A DNA stretch of 64,000 nucleotides from Pararge aegeria (Eukaryota; Arthropoda; Insecta; Lepidoptera; Nymphalidae), in contig NC_053187.1 of assembly GCF_905163445.1 (NCBI RefSeq), forward strand, positions 9,052,001-9,116,000, written 5' to 3'. Under the pieces are notes generated by a model. It saw only the letters and a list, made by a program, of their open reading frames with translations, did not search any database and was not told where the DNA came from. Positions 1-11,355 of this stretch are shown piece after piece. The translations under genes and the position numbers were made by a program. Positions within the stretch are counted from its first letter, which is position 1. Every line of letters begins with the position of its first letter.

Positions 1-95
1 ATCCAGGCCACCTTGGAACGATTTTCATAAAACATAGCTAAGAACACTCCCATCCCACATCCGTTTATCCGGGAAATAAGATGTTACAGGAACAC

Positions 96-166
96 AGTCT
101 TACACACACACTCACGCACACACACACACACGCACACATACACACATACTCACACACACACAACGT
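96..166. repeat. (CA)n microsatellite
   Basis: Impure CA repeat with scattered CG, CT and CATA interruptions. No gene is visible around it. Confidence 0.9.
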
Positions 167-504
167 GTGAATAATGTGTAAGTTCTTCACAAAGCCCAGC
201 GTCGATTACCTACAACATAGTAACATACTGACCGCTTTGCGCTTTCAGCTATACCTACTTACTTGCTGACATAACGGTCTCGTTCACTTGCCCCGTTACT
301 TGATACCTACATAATACGAGACGAGTACACATTGATATAAGTACCTATATACAGTTGGCTGGAGGCTATATACTATGTAACCTTCTGTCGGAAATATTGT
401 TATGATATTTTTGAAAGGGCTATTAGTTAACTTGTTAATTAAATTGAATGTACTACCTACTTGTTTTTGTTTCTAAACTCAATAGCTCAATATAGAACAC
501 TCTT

Positions 505-640
505 ACGTCATCATCATCATCATCATCTCAACCAATTGACGTCCACTGCTGGACATAGGTCTTTTGTAGGGAGTTCCACAATGCACGGTCCTGGGCCGCT
601 TGCCTCCAACGGCTCCCAGCTACTCTCCTGATGTCAGCTA
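505..640 (-). mobile_element. RTE-like LINE 3' end fragment
   Basis: The minus strand encodes the end of the same retrotransposon reading frame seen on the plus strand at 5311-5634 (W-N-S-L-Q-K-T-Y followed by the Trp-rich end). It is followed by a CAT/ATG trinucleotide run at 511-527, the usual tail of this LINE family. An 18-bp unit is duplicated in tandem at about 619-654. Only the last 100 or so bases of the element are present. Confidence 0.7.
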
Positions 641-659
641 CTCTCCTGATGTCACTCTT

Positions 660-1975
660 ACGTGCACAAACTTTATTTATGAGGGAACATCAGTAACTTT
701 CGGCAGGAAAAAACTATATCAACGTAAAGTTGCTGTTATCTTTTATTAGTATGATTTTCTGAATTAGGTATGTTAGCTATGTATTATTTTAAACAACTGC
801 ACACCCAAGAGATATATTTTTACGGTTTTTGTGTATTTACTGCCGTTTAATTTAATAAAACTTCGCATGCACGTATTTTAATAGAAGTCTAGCGTTTGCC
901 AGCTTTCTTCGTACGCGTTTATTACGGTTTCCTACAAAACCCTTTGAAACCGTATTTTTCTTGGGCAAATAGTAAAGCCTATGTTATTCTCTGTCCGTTC
1001 AACTAATTCTATGCCAAAAATCCAGTAGATTGGTTTCTTAGTTAGAGCGAAAAGTAAGGACAAACACCCAAACACGGGTTAAGGCTTAAAGGATGACTTC
1101 ATAAAGTCAGATTTCTTTGAAAAAGCATAATGAAAATCTTTAAAAAGGAAAACAGAAAAAAACGTATCTAATATTGGCATTATACACAATTTTTAAATTA
1201 ATTTGATAAGGCCAACTCAAGGCTTAATGAATCACGATCGCCAAGCTACTTTACCGGTCAAATACCGGTAGCATCGGCGCGTTATGAGATATAAGTAGTG
1301 TCACACTTTAGGCTGGGTCACACATTTGAGTTGTTTAATGAATTGTTTATTATTACTCAAGCAAAGAATTATATTCAACATTTTAATTCGGTGTTAAGTT
1401 AAATGTAGAAAATCACTAGATACTCTACTACCTATGTAAAAGCTATTAAATTTTAGTTGTCACCGACTTAAAAATGTTGTAGAAAGTTGTTATTTCTTGC
1501 TTTCCGTTTGTTATACGAAGACGGTTCTTAATTGACCAAAAACTTTTTTAACTTTACGAGACGGGAATAGGCAGCATGGGAAAAATCATTAAACTCACCA
1601 CATCCGAAATTTCTGGCATCAGCTAGAATTAAATTCCTTAAACTTGGCGGTTCGCTTTAGAACAGCCTGGTGTGTCTTAGCTCTTAATTCCTCTCTTATA
1701 GCTGTAGAGAAAGGCAGGAGTACGTAAAATATGGACCCAGCATAGCGGGTCGCTGACCTTTGGACGTACAGGTATTAAGGAGATTAAAGTCCCAATTCCA
1801 AAAACCACTTTAGGATGACATATCATCTCACGGAGGTTTCGCATTTAGCCTAGTGTCAAATATTCGGCGTTAATGCATACCTACATCTTAACATGTACTT
1901 ATTTTTATTTAAATATACATACAAAAGTCTGGAAACTTACATGTAAGTTAATGTAATTTATGTATGTTAAATCTG
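660..1975. other. gene-free stretch
   Basis: AT-rich DNA with no coding exon, RNA gene or repeat that I can recognise. No ORF here has family motifs or splice-site support. Confidence 0.5.
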
Positions 1976-1979
1976 TACT

Positions 1980-2240
1980 TATATAAAAGAATGAAAGGTG
2001 ACTGATTGACTGACTGACTGTCTAACTCACTGAGCTACGAACAACTCAAACCTCGGAACGGATTGGGATGACAATTGGCATTGGTACGAATACCTAATCG
2101 TTTGAGAAAGGATTATGGAATATTCATCCCCTAAGAGACAAAATAAGAGTTTGAAATTTGTATAGTGATTAAACTTAACGATGTAGTTTTTTAATTGCAT
2201 AACTAGATCACAAAACATCAAGTTGTCAAGATTATAAAAC
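1980..2240. mobile_element. Helitron-like repeat remnant (tentative)
   Basis: The stretch 'gaaaggtgactgattgactg' followed by a degenerate 'actgagctacgaacaactcaaac...cggattgggatgac' resembles a dispersed lepidopteran non-autonomous repeat related to Helitron-like elements. It has no coding capacity. The minus-strand ORF across it is accidental. The family call rests on memory of the motif only. Confidence 0.35.
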
Positions 2241-3905
2241 AAACAAACGTCGATGCATTAGTTTTTTTGTATTGTTTCTAAAGCCGTGATAAAAAGTCAT
2301 TACTTAATATTAGTCGAGATTATAATTCCGCAAAGAACTACTTTGATTAAGATTTTAGCTAAGCACAGTCTCTCAAGACACTCCACCGGGGTTGTTCGTC
2401 CAAAAAAATACTTAAACCTCAGTAATTACGTTTATGCACTTTTACACATAAATGATAAACCTACGTCCGTATACCTACGTACTTTTATCGAATCAAAAAT
2501 AAAGAACGCGTTCTTATAAATAGTATAGTAGGTCTATATAGCATAAAACAAAGTTGCTTTCCGCGTCTGTTACTTTATCTGGTAACTAATATTAACTAGT
2601 ATTTTTTCACTCATGTGAAATTAAATTAAAGCAGCCTATCTGCTTTCTTAAGTTAAAAATCAGAATATTTTGCATTTGAGTCGCCGAAAAATAAATTAAC
2701 GCGGCAGAACTTCATCTATTTTTTCTAATTTTTATCCGTGCGCTGAGCTTAGATCTTTGTTCGCTGCTCTAATTTCACACCCACCAACTGTCCGCCTTAT
2801 ACGGAAACCACGCCTTAGATAAATTATAGGTATAAAGTGGCACAACCATTAATGCAATGCTTTCAAAACCAAATACCACCCTTATTTCATTGTATTTTTA
2901 CTAACAGGTATATAGCTTGACACTTTTGTATATTTCTGTGACTGTAATATTAATATTATTATTTCTGTTACCACTAACGTACATTATTGATCAAAACTTC
3001 GATTTGGGTTGTAGCTACTACAAAAATCTATTGTGTAATAAATCTTTTGTACTCTATGTATGAAGGTACTTACTAAAAAGAAAAAGATGGCTCACACGGA
3101 ACGCCTGGCAAATTTGAAAGGTCAAACTTGATAAATTTAAGTTAAGCTTATAATTAATAAAAAGAAAAGTAATTATTACGTGCGCCAGTAGGTGTGTTCG
3201 GAAGTCATCAACCGCAGCATAAAAATGACCCACTACTGGACACAGAACCATTCTCTCAAAGAGCTCTCTGTATTATTTGAAATTTAGAGCTAAATCTTAG
3301 AATCGCCACAGTTTGCCAATGAGAGTTTAACTATACTTAATTATCACATGTTTGTGGTAAAAACGTGGGCGACGGCTTAACATATTCTACGAAGTACGGA
3401 GTAGACATCCCCAATTTCCGAACTCCGAGATGGTACAGAAAATTTCTTGATGTGAGAAACCTAACAATTGTCGGCCTGACATAGGCCCTAAATCTTAAAA
3501 CGATCCTTTATCAAAACATACTAACCACTAGTCCAATGAGGTGTTTAAAAATAGTTTCCATACTTAAATAACTAAACCTAATAAATTTAATAATTTTTTA
3601 AGTCGGTTATTTATATTTTGCAAATATTTTGCAATTATATCGGTGTTTATAACTTTAATCAGTTATTATTACACACATAAATTGCAGTTACTCAAATCTT
3701 GATAACTCAATCTAATTTACATTAACTACTGCACTCGTAACCTAAGGCGAAACTTTTACTTGCCGATGTATCGATGTTGCATACTTTTTCATACTTTTAT
3801 TATTTATTTATTCAATACTTAAAAGGAAGCGCTTGAGTGGTGGATGACGATGCAATTTAAAATGGGAACCAAGAAGTATTTTAATAACAAGTATTGTAAT
3901 ACTCG
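2241..3905. other. gene-free stretch
   Basis: AT-rich sequence with no recognisable gene. A short part around 3170-3250 resembles the 'cccactactggac' motif of other repeats in this window. The short ORFs here lack any family signature. Confidence 0.45.
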
Positions 3906-3914
3906 AACGGATTG

Positions 3915-4255
3915 AAACGGTCATCAGTCCACTGCCGGCCACTTAAGACCTCTCCCGACGAGAGTTTTTGCCCATATTCACCACAGAGAACGCTGCTGCC
4001 CATTTCGCTTATATGCCCTTAGACACCTCGTACGACACCCGCGGGAAGAGGAGGGGCCAGTGGCGTGCACTTCATACATGCACAAAAGCACTGCATAGCC
4101 TAAAATTTAAATATTGCCCGTATAAAACGAGGATTTTTTTCCATTTACGCAATTTTCCTGCTGTATGCATACAATGGTAAGAAACCCAGTGCACGCCACT
4201 GGGATGGGTAGTGACAACTGTATACTGATCAGCTGTCACCACACAGCACTCCATT
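3915..4255 (+). mobile_element. dispersed repeat 'catcagtccactgc...', split by a MITE
   Basis: This repeat contains 'gacctctcccgacgagag', 'acgctgctgcccat', 'cacccgcgggaagag' and 'gtcaccacac' in that order. Related copies lie at 35975-36540 and 51020-51240 (plus) and at 49850-50010 (minus). It is interrupted by a foldback element at 4058-4201. Its class is not clear to me; it looks like a non-coding LINE or DNA-element derivative. Confidence 0.6.
4058..4201. mobile_element. hAT-like MITE, copy 1
   Basis: 144-bp non-coding element that begins CAGTGGCGTGCA and ends TGCACGCCACTG, a perfect 12-bp terminal inverted repeat. It sits inside the older repeat 3915-4255. It is flanked by GGAGGGGC (4050-4057) and GGATGGGT (4202-4209), which match at 6 of 8 positions and so look like a decayed 8-bp target duplication, the size made by hAT transposases. 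Related copies are at 19300, 30413 and 56769. Confidence 0.75.
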
Positions 4256-5145
4256 TGTAATTTTCTACTTGCCTGTAAAAGATTCTTTAAAATCTTATAT
4301 TAGAACAAATATTTTAAGAAATATTAACAAATGTGCATGCTTGATTTGTTTTTTAGGAATTTTCTAATACCTCGTTTGGTAAATACCACATTCAGGGTGA
4401 ATATCTGCGCTAGCTTAAATCTGTTTTTTTTTTAATCAGAGTGAGATGTCAAAATTTTATAACTCTATACGACAAAGTTATTATTGTGAACTTGATAATT
4501 TATACAAAGGACTGGTTGGTTCATCATTGACCAATGTTTTCCAGAACTGTTCTGTCGCCACTTAATTATTTAAAATGCATATCCGACGTTTAAAATATAA
4601 ACTTGACTATAAAATCGCACGAATCGAATAGAATTGTTACAAAGTTTATGCACCTACCTATCCAGTTACCCAGTTAAAAAGAAAAAAGAAGTATTGAGTT
4701 CACGGCCTACTTCCTCAACTATTAACTTAAAAAAGTAGAGCATTTTAACATCGAAATGTTTAATTGTTTGGTTATGCAATTTGGATGAGGCATATCGGAA
4801 CAATTCATTGTAGATGGCTAATTGTAAATGTCGAAACTCTATTGTTATTTTCTGATGCGCGTGCGAAAATTCCGAACGAGCCATTGTGAGATTGCTATTA
4901 TCGCTACCATTATATCGAGCCCTGTTATTAGAATGCGATACGAGTAACCTAAACATTGATTACAACCTTAATCCTTTAGAATTTTTATTAAGTAAATAGG
5001 CCGTGGAGCGCTGGGAAAATTGTTTTTTTGGAAACAAATACTGCGTGTATGAATAATATCACTAGATGGTGTATTGTTACTAGATGGTGTTCTTTCGAAT
5101 CCATGCCAATATTAGTTACTATTCACGTAATCAAATAAAAATAGT
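4256..5145. other. gene-free stretch
   Basis: A 96-codon minus-strand ORF (4666-4956) has no recognisable motif and no convincing splice context. A 13-bp direct repeat (about 'actagatggtgt') occurs twice near 5060-5090. Nothing else stands out. Confidence 0.4.
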
Positions 5146-5149
5146 TCGG

Positions 5150-5660
5150 GAAACTCCGTGCCATCTTTTCGTCAGAAATCCCTCAGTGCCTGAAGACGAA
5201 AGTCTTCGAACAGTGCGTGTTGCCAGTGATGACCTATGGCTCTGAAACATGGTCGTTAACTATGGGCCTCATAAGAAGGCTTAGAGTCACTCAGCGGGCG
5301 ATGGAGAGCTATGCTCGGAGTATCTCTACGCGATCGAATCAGAAATGTGGAGATTCGTAGAAGAACCAAAGTTACCGACATAGCTCAACGAGTCGCGAAG
5401 TTTAAGTGGCAATGGGCCGGGCACATAGTTCGGAGAAAGGATGGACGTTGGGGTCCCAAGGTGCTGGAATGGCAGCCCCGTACTGGTAAGCGCAGCGTTG
5501 GTCGACCCCCAACGAGGTGGACAGACGACATTAAGCGCGTCGCAGGTAGCCGTTGGATCCAAGCGGCTCAGAATCGTGGAACTTGGAACTCCCTACAAAA
5601 GACCTATGTCCAGCAGTGGACGTCTATCGGTTGATGTGATGATGATGATGATGAATCAAA
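5150..5660 (+). mobile_element. RTE-like LINE, C-terminal fragment (degenerate)
   Basis: The reading frame from about 5160 carries LKTKVFEQCVLPVMTYG, a hallmark of the region after the reverse transcriptase in RTE-type LINEs. After a frameshift near 5305-5312 it continues as MLGVSLRDRIRN...WQWAGHIVRR...GRPPTRWTDDIKR up to a TGA at 5632-5634. A GAT microsatellite tail (5635-5656) marks the 3' end of the copy. It is 5' truncated and frameshifted, so it is dead. Confidence 0.85.
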
Positions 5661-6329
5661 TAAGCAAACGTAATGTAAGGAACAGGTCGCAGTATAAGGA
5701 ACGACAGTAGATCAACCGATGGTAACTTAAACTAAAATTTAAGATAGTGTAACGTATTGCACCTGAAAACGATGTTAAGACAATTTAAGATACACATAAG
5801 AAATATTTTCGCATAAGAAATATTCGCAACATCCCCTAGCGCCTTCATATGTTGGTCATAATAACCAGGGCCCCTGGGCTCTCTGAGACACGCCTTTTCC
5901 TTTGCCTCCCTTTAAGGGGTTTTCCCTAGCTCTGATACCATTTTGTCACATCTCTTGTCCATTTTTAATTCCTATTCCTCATCATATGTCTTGTGCCATT
6001 GTCGCTATGGCGTTTTTATATATTCTATTACGTCTTTTACTTTGCTACGTTTTCTGACATAAAATTAATTTGACAGTTAAAACTATTACCCAACCATAGC
6101 CCAATGATTCTCCAACCCCGAAAATTAAACTCATGATCCTTAGTTGAGTATGTTAATAATTAACAGTAGCTAGAAAAACTAAACTAAAAAAAAAGTTAGC
6201 AAACACTGATATCACAATCACTGCTGGGTCTTTGCTTTTTGTGGACATTTCCACACGTTACGGTTTTTTGTCCCTTCTCTCTTTCGTTATAACAAATTTA
6301 TATGACCAAGAATAATTATTAAATTTCAG
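5661..6329. other. upstream region of the CPAP1-like gene
   Basis: No gene recognised. The 13-bp direct repeat 'cataagaaatatt' occurs twice near 5785-5825. A C/T-rich patch follows at 5870-6010. The promoter and any 5' UTR exon of the downstream chitin-binding gene would lie here or further upstream. An intron acceptor (ttcag) ends at 6329. Confidence 0.4.
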
Positions 6330-9300
6330 ATGCGACGGCAGGCTCGGATTTCAGCCGGCGGCACGCTAGTGGTGCGTTCCGCCTCTGCATTGCAAGGTGA
6401 GTACCCTTTAAGTACTAACTTAAACTTAGATTTCATGTCTCTGACAAACACGGTGTTTAGAAATTAGATTTATATGTACCTGTGGTTATACTCGTATTTG
6501 TTACACCTGATCTCATAGAAAACGTTGCTCAAATAAAATTTGTAGTTGTTACAATTAGCGAGTTAGGACAGTTGTAAATATTCTAACGCCCAAATAATTA
6601 ATCAATCTAACCCAAAATCTTTAAATGTGAGGTAAAATTTAGTAGTGCTTTTTTTATCTGTAATGCAGATTAGGAAAAGGATTACACTGCTAAAATCAAT
6701 CTGGCTTTTGAAGATTCCGAATTAAGTATATTGATTATCTACTTATTTTGGGCATAAGAATTTTTACATAGATAAGGCGTATTGAAAAGCACCTAAAAGT
6801 GAACTTAGAATGGCATAATAAGCTTTCCGACCGATTGCTTATGGCGATGGTTACAGTATTCCGTGAATACAGTTCTTGCAAAGTATTTTAAAATAGCTGC
6901 ACAGTAATATATCTACTGTATAAATATTATTCAAACTGAATTTTTTTCTTTAGTTCATATTTTCACGTTAAAGATTGATTATAGTGCTAATACTTATATA
7001 ACTTAAATACTTTTCTATTACGTTTCAGTGTGGCTGTGGTTGCTGCTTTTTGTGTTCCAAAATGAATTTCGGATATCGAGGTCCATTCAACCTGGAGTAA
7101 GATTATCATTGTTATTTAAGTAATTACAATAAACAGTATTCTTGAAGGAGCAAAAATTCATATTAACGCCTAGGGAATCATTTATTTTTGAATAGAAAGT
7201 ATTACTTATGTAGTGTTTATTTACGGCTGATATTAAAAATCAATCTAATCCAAAATCTTCAGATTAAAGAGTAAAATTAGTAGAGCTATCCTAATCAACA
7301 AGGAATGTTAAGAAAAAGATATTATGAATATATTTAATCTTTGATCTGTGTCGATTCGACTATGATTTTGGATTAGGTTGATTAATTATTAATTTCGGGC
7401 TACATCTTTGCTACATACATTCTCTAGATACATACTCTGCTATAGATTGTTATTATTTATTTTAACTATAATATTACGCTGTGCACTTCGTACTACTTTA
7501 AAAATGTTAAATGCTCCTTTGGATTTCTCATAGAAACCTTATATTCTTTATGGACAAACCAATGATTAAACCGCTCGATTGATTATAAAGCTTTTCAAAA
7601 ACATTTGATTGATTAAGAATATGTGTCTATAAAAAAAGACAAAGACCAATAGATAGAATATATAATAATGCTTGAATCACGTTTAGTCACAGATTGTCCC
7701 AGAGAAAACGTCTTTAAATATATTATGATATACCTAATTTCATTGTTAAACAAAAAATATCGATTTCAGTATTTGGACTTCGATAATCTCCCAGAAACAA
7801 ATTTCACGTGTGCTGGCAAGGTGATTGGTGGCTACTACGCGGATCTTGAGACGTCCTGTCAGATGTTCCACGTGTGCACGGTTGGACAGCAGGACGAACC
7901 CATGGATATCAAGTTCCTCTGCCTCAACGGCACTGTTTTTGACCAGGTAATACGATGAAGTTTGTAGTCCAGTGGTTACCATGTTCACGATCCATTTCAC
8001 CGACCCGTTGTTGACCCGTCAATATTGTGTTTTTCCACTGACCTCTATCATCACCACCGGACGGGATGTCTTCTGGCTGAAATCTTGTCCCCATTTGAAG
8101 CGCCTCTTTTGACATTCAGAGTACTCTAGAACTAATATATCAGTTTTTTTTGTCATCAATATTTTAAACCCTCTACTACACTCGAATATCTGATTCCCAA
8201 CTTATAACGATAAAATCAATTGATTAGAATCAAAAACAAAAGTCAGTGTGTTTATCTGTCCCCCTCCGCCCCTTTGAGTGTATGTTAAGCCATCTGTCCA
8301 CCTACAGGTTGTTTTACATACTATTATCATAACAGAGAAATGCACCGGCATATCACTATCTTGTGGTAACAATAGCTACTAATCGCCAATTTGCATCAAA
8401 GCAATGAAGTAGCTCAATACTCTTATTACCTCGCTGTCTGTGCTCTGCAGTGGAGCATTGATAGGCTGAGATTCATATATTTCGAGGGGAAACCACCCAA
8501 CATCATAAACTAATTATTTCATAAAGTGTGGCACCTTGTTATGTAATATGTTCTTCAATAACATAAGCATAATTTTTTTTCAGGAGACAAGAGTATGCGA
8601 AAGAGTAGACGAAGTAGATTGTACAAAATCTGAAAAGTTCTATAGTTTAAATTTAGAATTGTATGGAAGCACTACGCCACCAATTATACAACTTGAACCA
8701 ACAAAACCTCCAGCAAAACCAACAGAGCAAACACGTATGCAAAATAAACCAAGTACTACAGATATTTCCGACCCGGTAGTAAATTATCTGCCTACAACGT
8801 CTAATAGAGTTATGAATCAGCCGACAGATCCCATAGACTCTACTGAAGATCCAATACAAGAAAACAAAAAAGATGAATATAAAAACACGTCAACATATCC
8901 ATCCTCAGCATTGCCATCAAGACAGCAAGAAATACAACATCTAGAAGGTACGTTGACAAAACATTATTAATTTAAAAGATAAACAACAAACATTAGTAAC
9001 AAAGTAACATTTAACACTTTTTACAGAATATGAAGAAGAAGATGACGCAATAGATGATGATGAAAACTCCGATTACGAAGAAGATTATTCCCATCCCCTG
9101 ACGACGACTACTGTTCAAACCATCACGACTACATCCACAACAACAAAAACACCATATACGAGTACTACGTTGCCACCACAAACTACACGACCAACTCCTG
9201 CGACTCATTTGATATCCTCACCTTCCCCATCAATTTCATCTTTGTCACCACCAGTACATTCTTCTTTAACTCCTTCGGCACCGCCTTCAACGACATTAGA

Positions 9301-10480
9301 TCCCTCACTTTTATCACCACAAGAATTTATTTACCGCCACCGAGGTCCAGGATCTGAAGCCATCTCTTTTCAACGCCAGAGTTTTCGTCCAGCTGATGGT
9401 GTTTATATTACCCATGCTCCACCTCACCAATATGACCACTTTCAATATGAGTCATCTAGGACTGCACCACGACCTGTCGTGAATCGTCCAGTGCCTTTTG
9501 TTCAACGCCCTCAACCGACGCCATTCCGGCCAACTACAATTGATCCACGTGATCAAATTCTACGACCAGGTCCTAATGCTCAGCCTTCTGAAAAAATTGA
9601 GACTCCAGTAAAAAATCGACCTCAATCTCACCATTCGCACTTGCCTGTACAACAACCATTACCATTTAACCCATTCTATTATGATCGTAAACGTAGCGAC
9701 GATGTGATCCCAGAGGACGAGTCATCCTTATCAGCTAGATCGGTAGCACCGCCTACTGTGAAAGCAAGAAAACCGTCTAAACCTAAAAGTCCACCACGTG
9801 TTATAGTCACGGCTAGTGCATCAGTTAGCGATAGCAATGGGAAAAAGCTAAATTACACGGTTGGAAATGTAGTCAGTGCTGTGAAACCAATTGTAGCGAT
9901 TAATTATGACGACTACAAAGAATCAGATCTTATATTTGATCCGTTTTTTCTCGATGTGCCAAAACTACAATCGCGACGTAAGACTAGATCAAGCAAATAT
10001 AGAAAAGTTGTTGCTGTTCCTGTAAATTTACCAATCTCAGTTAAAATATTGTCTGAAAAGGTTCCGTCCTCTACATTTTCTCCTATAACTTCACGAGCAA
10101 CTACTACAAAAATATCATCAACTACATCGACGACTACAACTACCGCAGCATGGAATCCACAGGATTATGTTGATGATAACTACGAGCCTCATGCCTATAT
10201 ACCACCTGTTCCTCCACTTGCAGTTTTAGTGACACAAGATCAGATAAAATATAAGAATCAAGAAAGAAAGTCAATGAATAATGTATTGGGGAAAAAAATA
10301 CACGAAGATAAGTTATCAAACTTTCCTAAGGAACATACTAAAATTACGTCTTCTGTAGCAAATACAATCTCTAGTCAAAGTGTGGGTACTGAGGCTACGG
10401 TGGCGGTCACCTCACCGACTCCTATCGAGGCGCCCGCCTGCATTACTTCGCGCTCCACTGACTGTCGGATTCGTGCCTAA
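6330..10480 (+). CDS. secreted protein with one chitin-binding domain (CPAP1/peritrophin-A type) and Pro/Thr-rich tail
   Basis: Exons 6330-6396, 7029-7096, 7770-7946, 8584-8947 and 9027-10480 all have GT-AG borders and join in one frame (about 709 aa). A hydrophobic core WLWLLLFVF near residues 24-32 fits a secretion signal. Exons 3-4 encode a type-2 chitin-binding (CBM14) domain with cysteines at about 59, 75, 81, 96, 109 and 117; the aromatic-rich GGYYAD and QMFHVC segments are typical. After it comes an acidic stretch (EYEEEDDAIDDDE), then several hundred residues rich in Thr, Pro and Ser, with basic patches. Known family: cuticular proteins analogous to peritrophins with one domain, which bind chitin in cuticle or tracheal matrix. 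Inferred: extracellular cuticle role. The ATG lies directly on an acceptor site, so an untranslated or coding exon upstream remains possible. Confidence 0.88.
6588..6753. mobile_element. intronic MITE, copy A
   Basis: About 166 bp, beginning GCCCAAATAATTAATCAATC and ending with the near-complement of that sequence (GATTATCTACTTATTTTGGGC). It lies in intron 1 of the chitin-binding gene. A second related element lies in intron 2 of the same gene (7225-7400). It is non-coding. Confidence 0.55.
7225..7400. mobile_element. intronic MITE, copy B
   Basis: The inverted arms AATCAATCTAATCCAAAATC (7239-7258) and GATTTTGGATTAGGTTGATT (about 7364-7383) differ at one position; the outer part continues AATTATTAATTTCGGGC. 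It matches the intron 1 element 6588-6753 in its termini. It is non-coding. Confidence 0.6.
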
Positions 10481-10750
10481 TAATTAGCTCACTTAATACA
10501 TAGATAAGTAGTAACATATTTAAATAGGTAGTTAAATTAAATAATTTTATGGAACCGATTACGTCTGAATAGTTACTTATTTCTTTTTATTTGATATAAA
10601 TGTTAGATCAGAACACCGTAATTTTCTTTCCTTGGTTACCACCTCATCCACAGGACAGCGTGGAAACGCAAGGTGTGATCCTACCTCTCGATGAAAATGA
10701 TAGGAATGCACACTTTAAATTATTCCGTGCATGATGTATATTGTATTTAT

Positions 10751-10796
10751 AATAAAATGAAACGAATGTTGTACATATTATATATTTTAAAATAAA
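10751..10796 (+). terminator. poly(A) signals of the CPAP1-like gene
   Basis: Canonical AATAAA hexamers lie at 10751-10756 and 10791-10796, about 270 and 310 bases after the stop codon. These are the likely 3' end signals of the chitin-binding gene. Confidence 0.6.
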
Positions 10797-11355
10797 CAAT
10801 AAGTTTTTAATTTAGATTATTTTATTTTTTATTCCTAGACTTATAAATCACTGATACTACCGACTGTACTACCTACAAGTCAGTGATTTTGTTATATTTT
10901 GTTAGAAGGATTTGAAGTAATATAAATTATAAAACAATTCCAAGTAACAGATTAAAAATAGGCTACCGATTCGATCAATAAGTTTGATTAAAGGTTGAGC
11001 GTTATTATATTTATATTTTGTTTATTTTTTGACAATCACCTTTGTGGATCTTGCAAGTATTCGTCACATAAGCGAAATACAACATGCCGATTTGCACACC
11101 TTAAAGCCAAAAAAAGCAAAAGAAAAAGAAGATTATGCAATTTTAAACTCGTTCGTAATTTATAATTTATTTAAGAAAAAAATAAATCACACTTCTGACA
11201 TATTTTATCATAAAAATAAGGGCCAACAATCACAATCAAAGTGTAATATTTTGCAAAAGCACGTCAAGGTGGATTGTCACTTTTGAAGCCTTCGAGATTA
11301 AAACAATAAGACGTAACACAAGCTAAAATAACTGTTTAATTGATTTTATCTCACA

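Noticed and set aside
1936..1951. Palindrome AACTTACATGTAAGTT
   Set aside because: Eight-bp arms with no loop; expected by chance at this window size and composition.
4666..4956. 96-codon minus ORF
   Set aside because: No recognisable motif or splice context; length is unremarkable for the number of frames scanned.
11029..11286. 85-codon plus ORF between the first two genes
   Set aside because: Lys/Ile-rich translation of AT-rich DNA, no domain, no coding-like composition.
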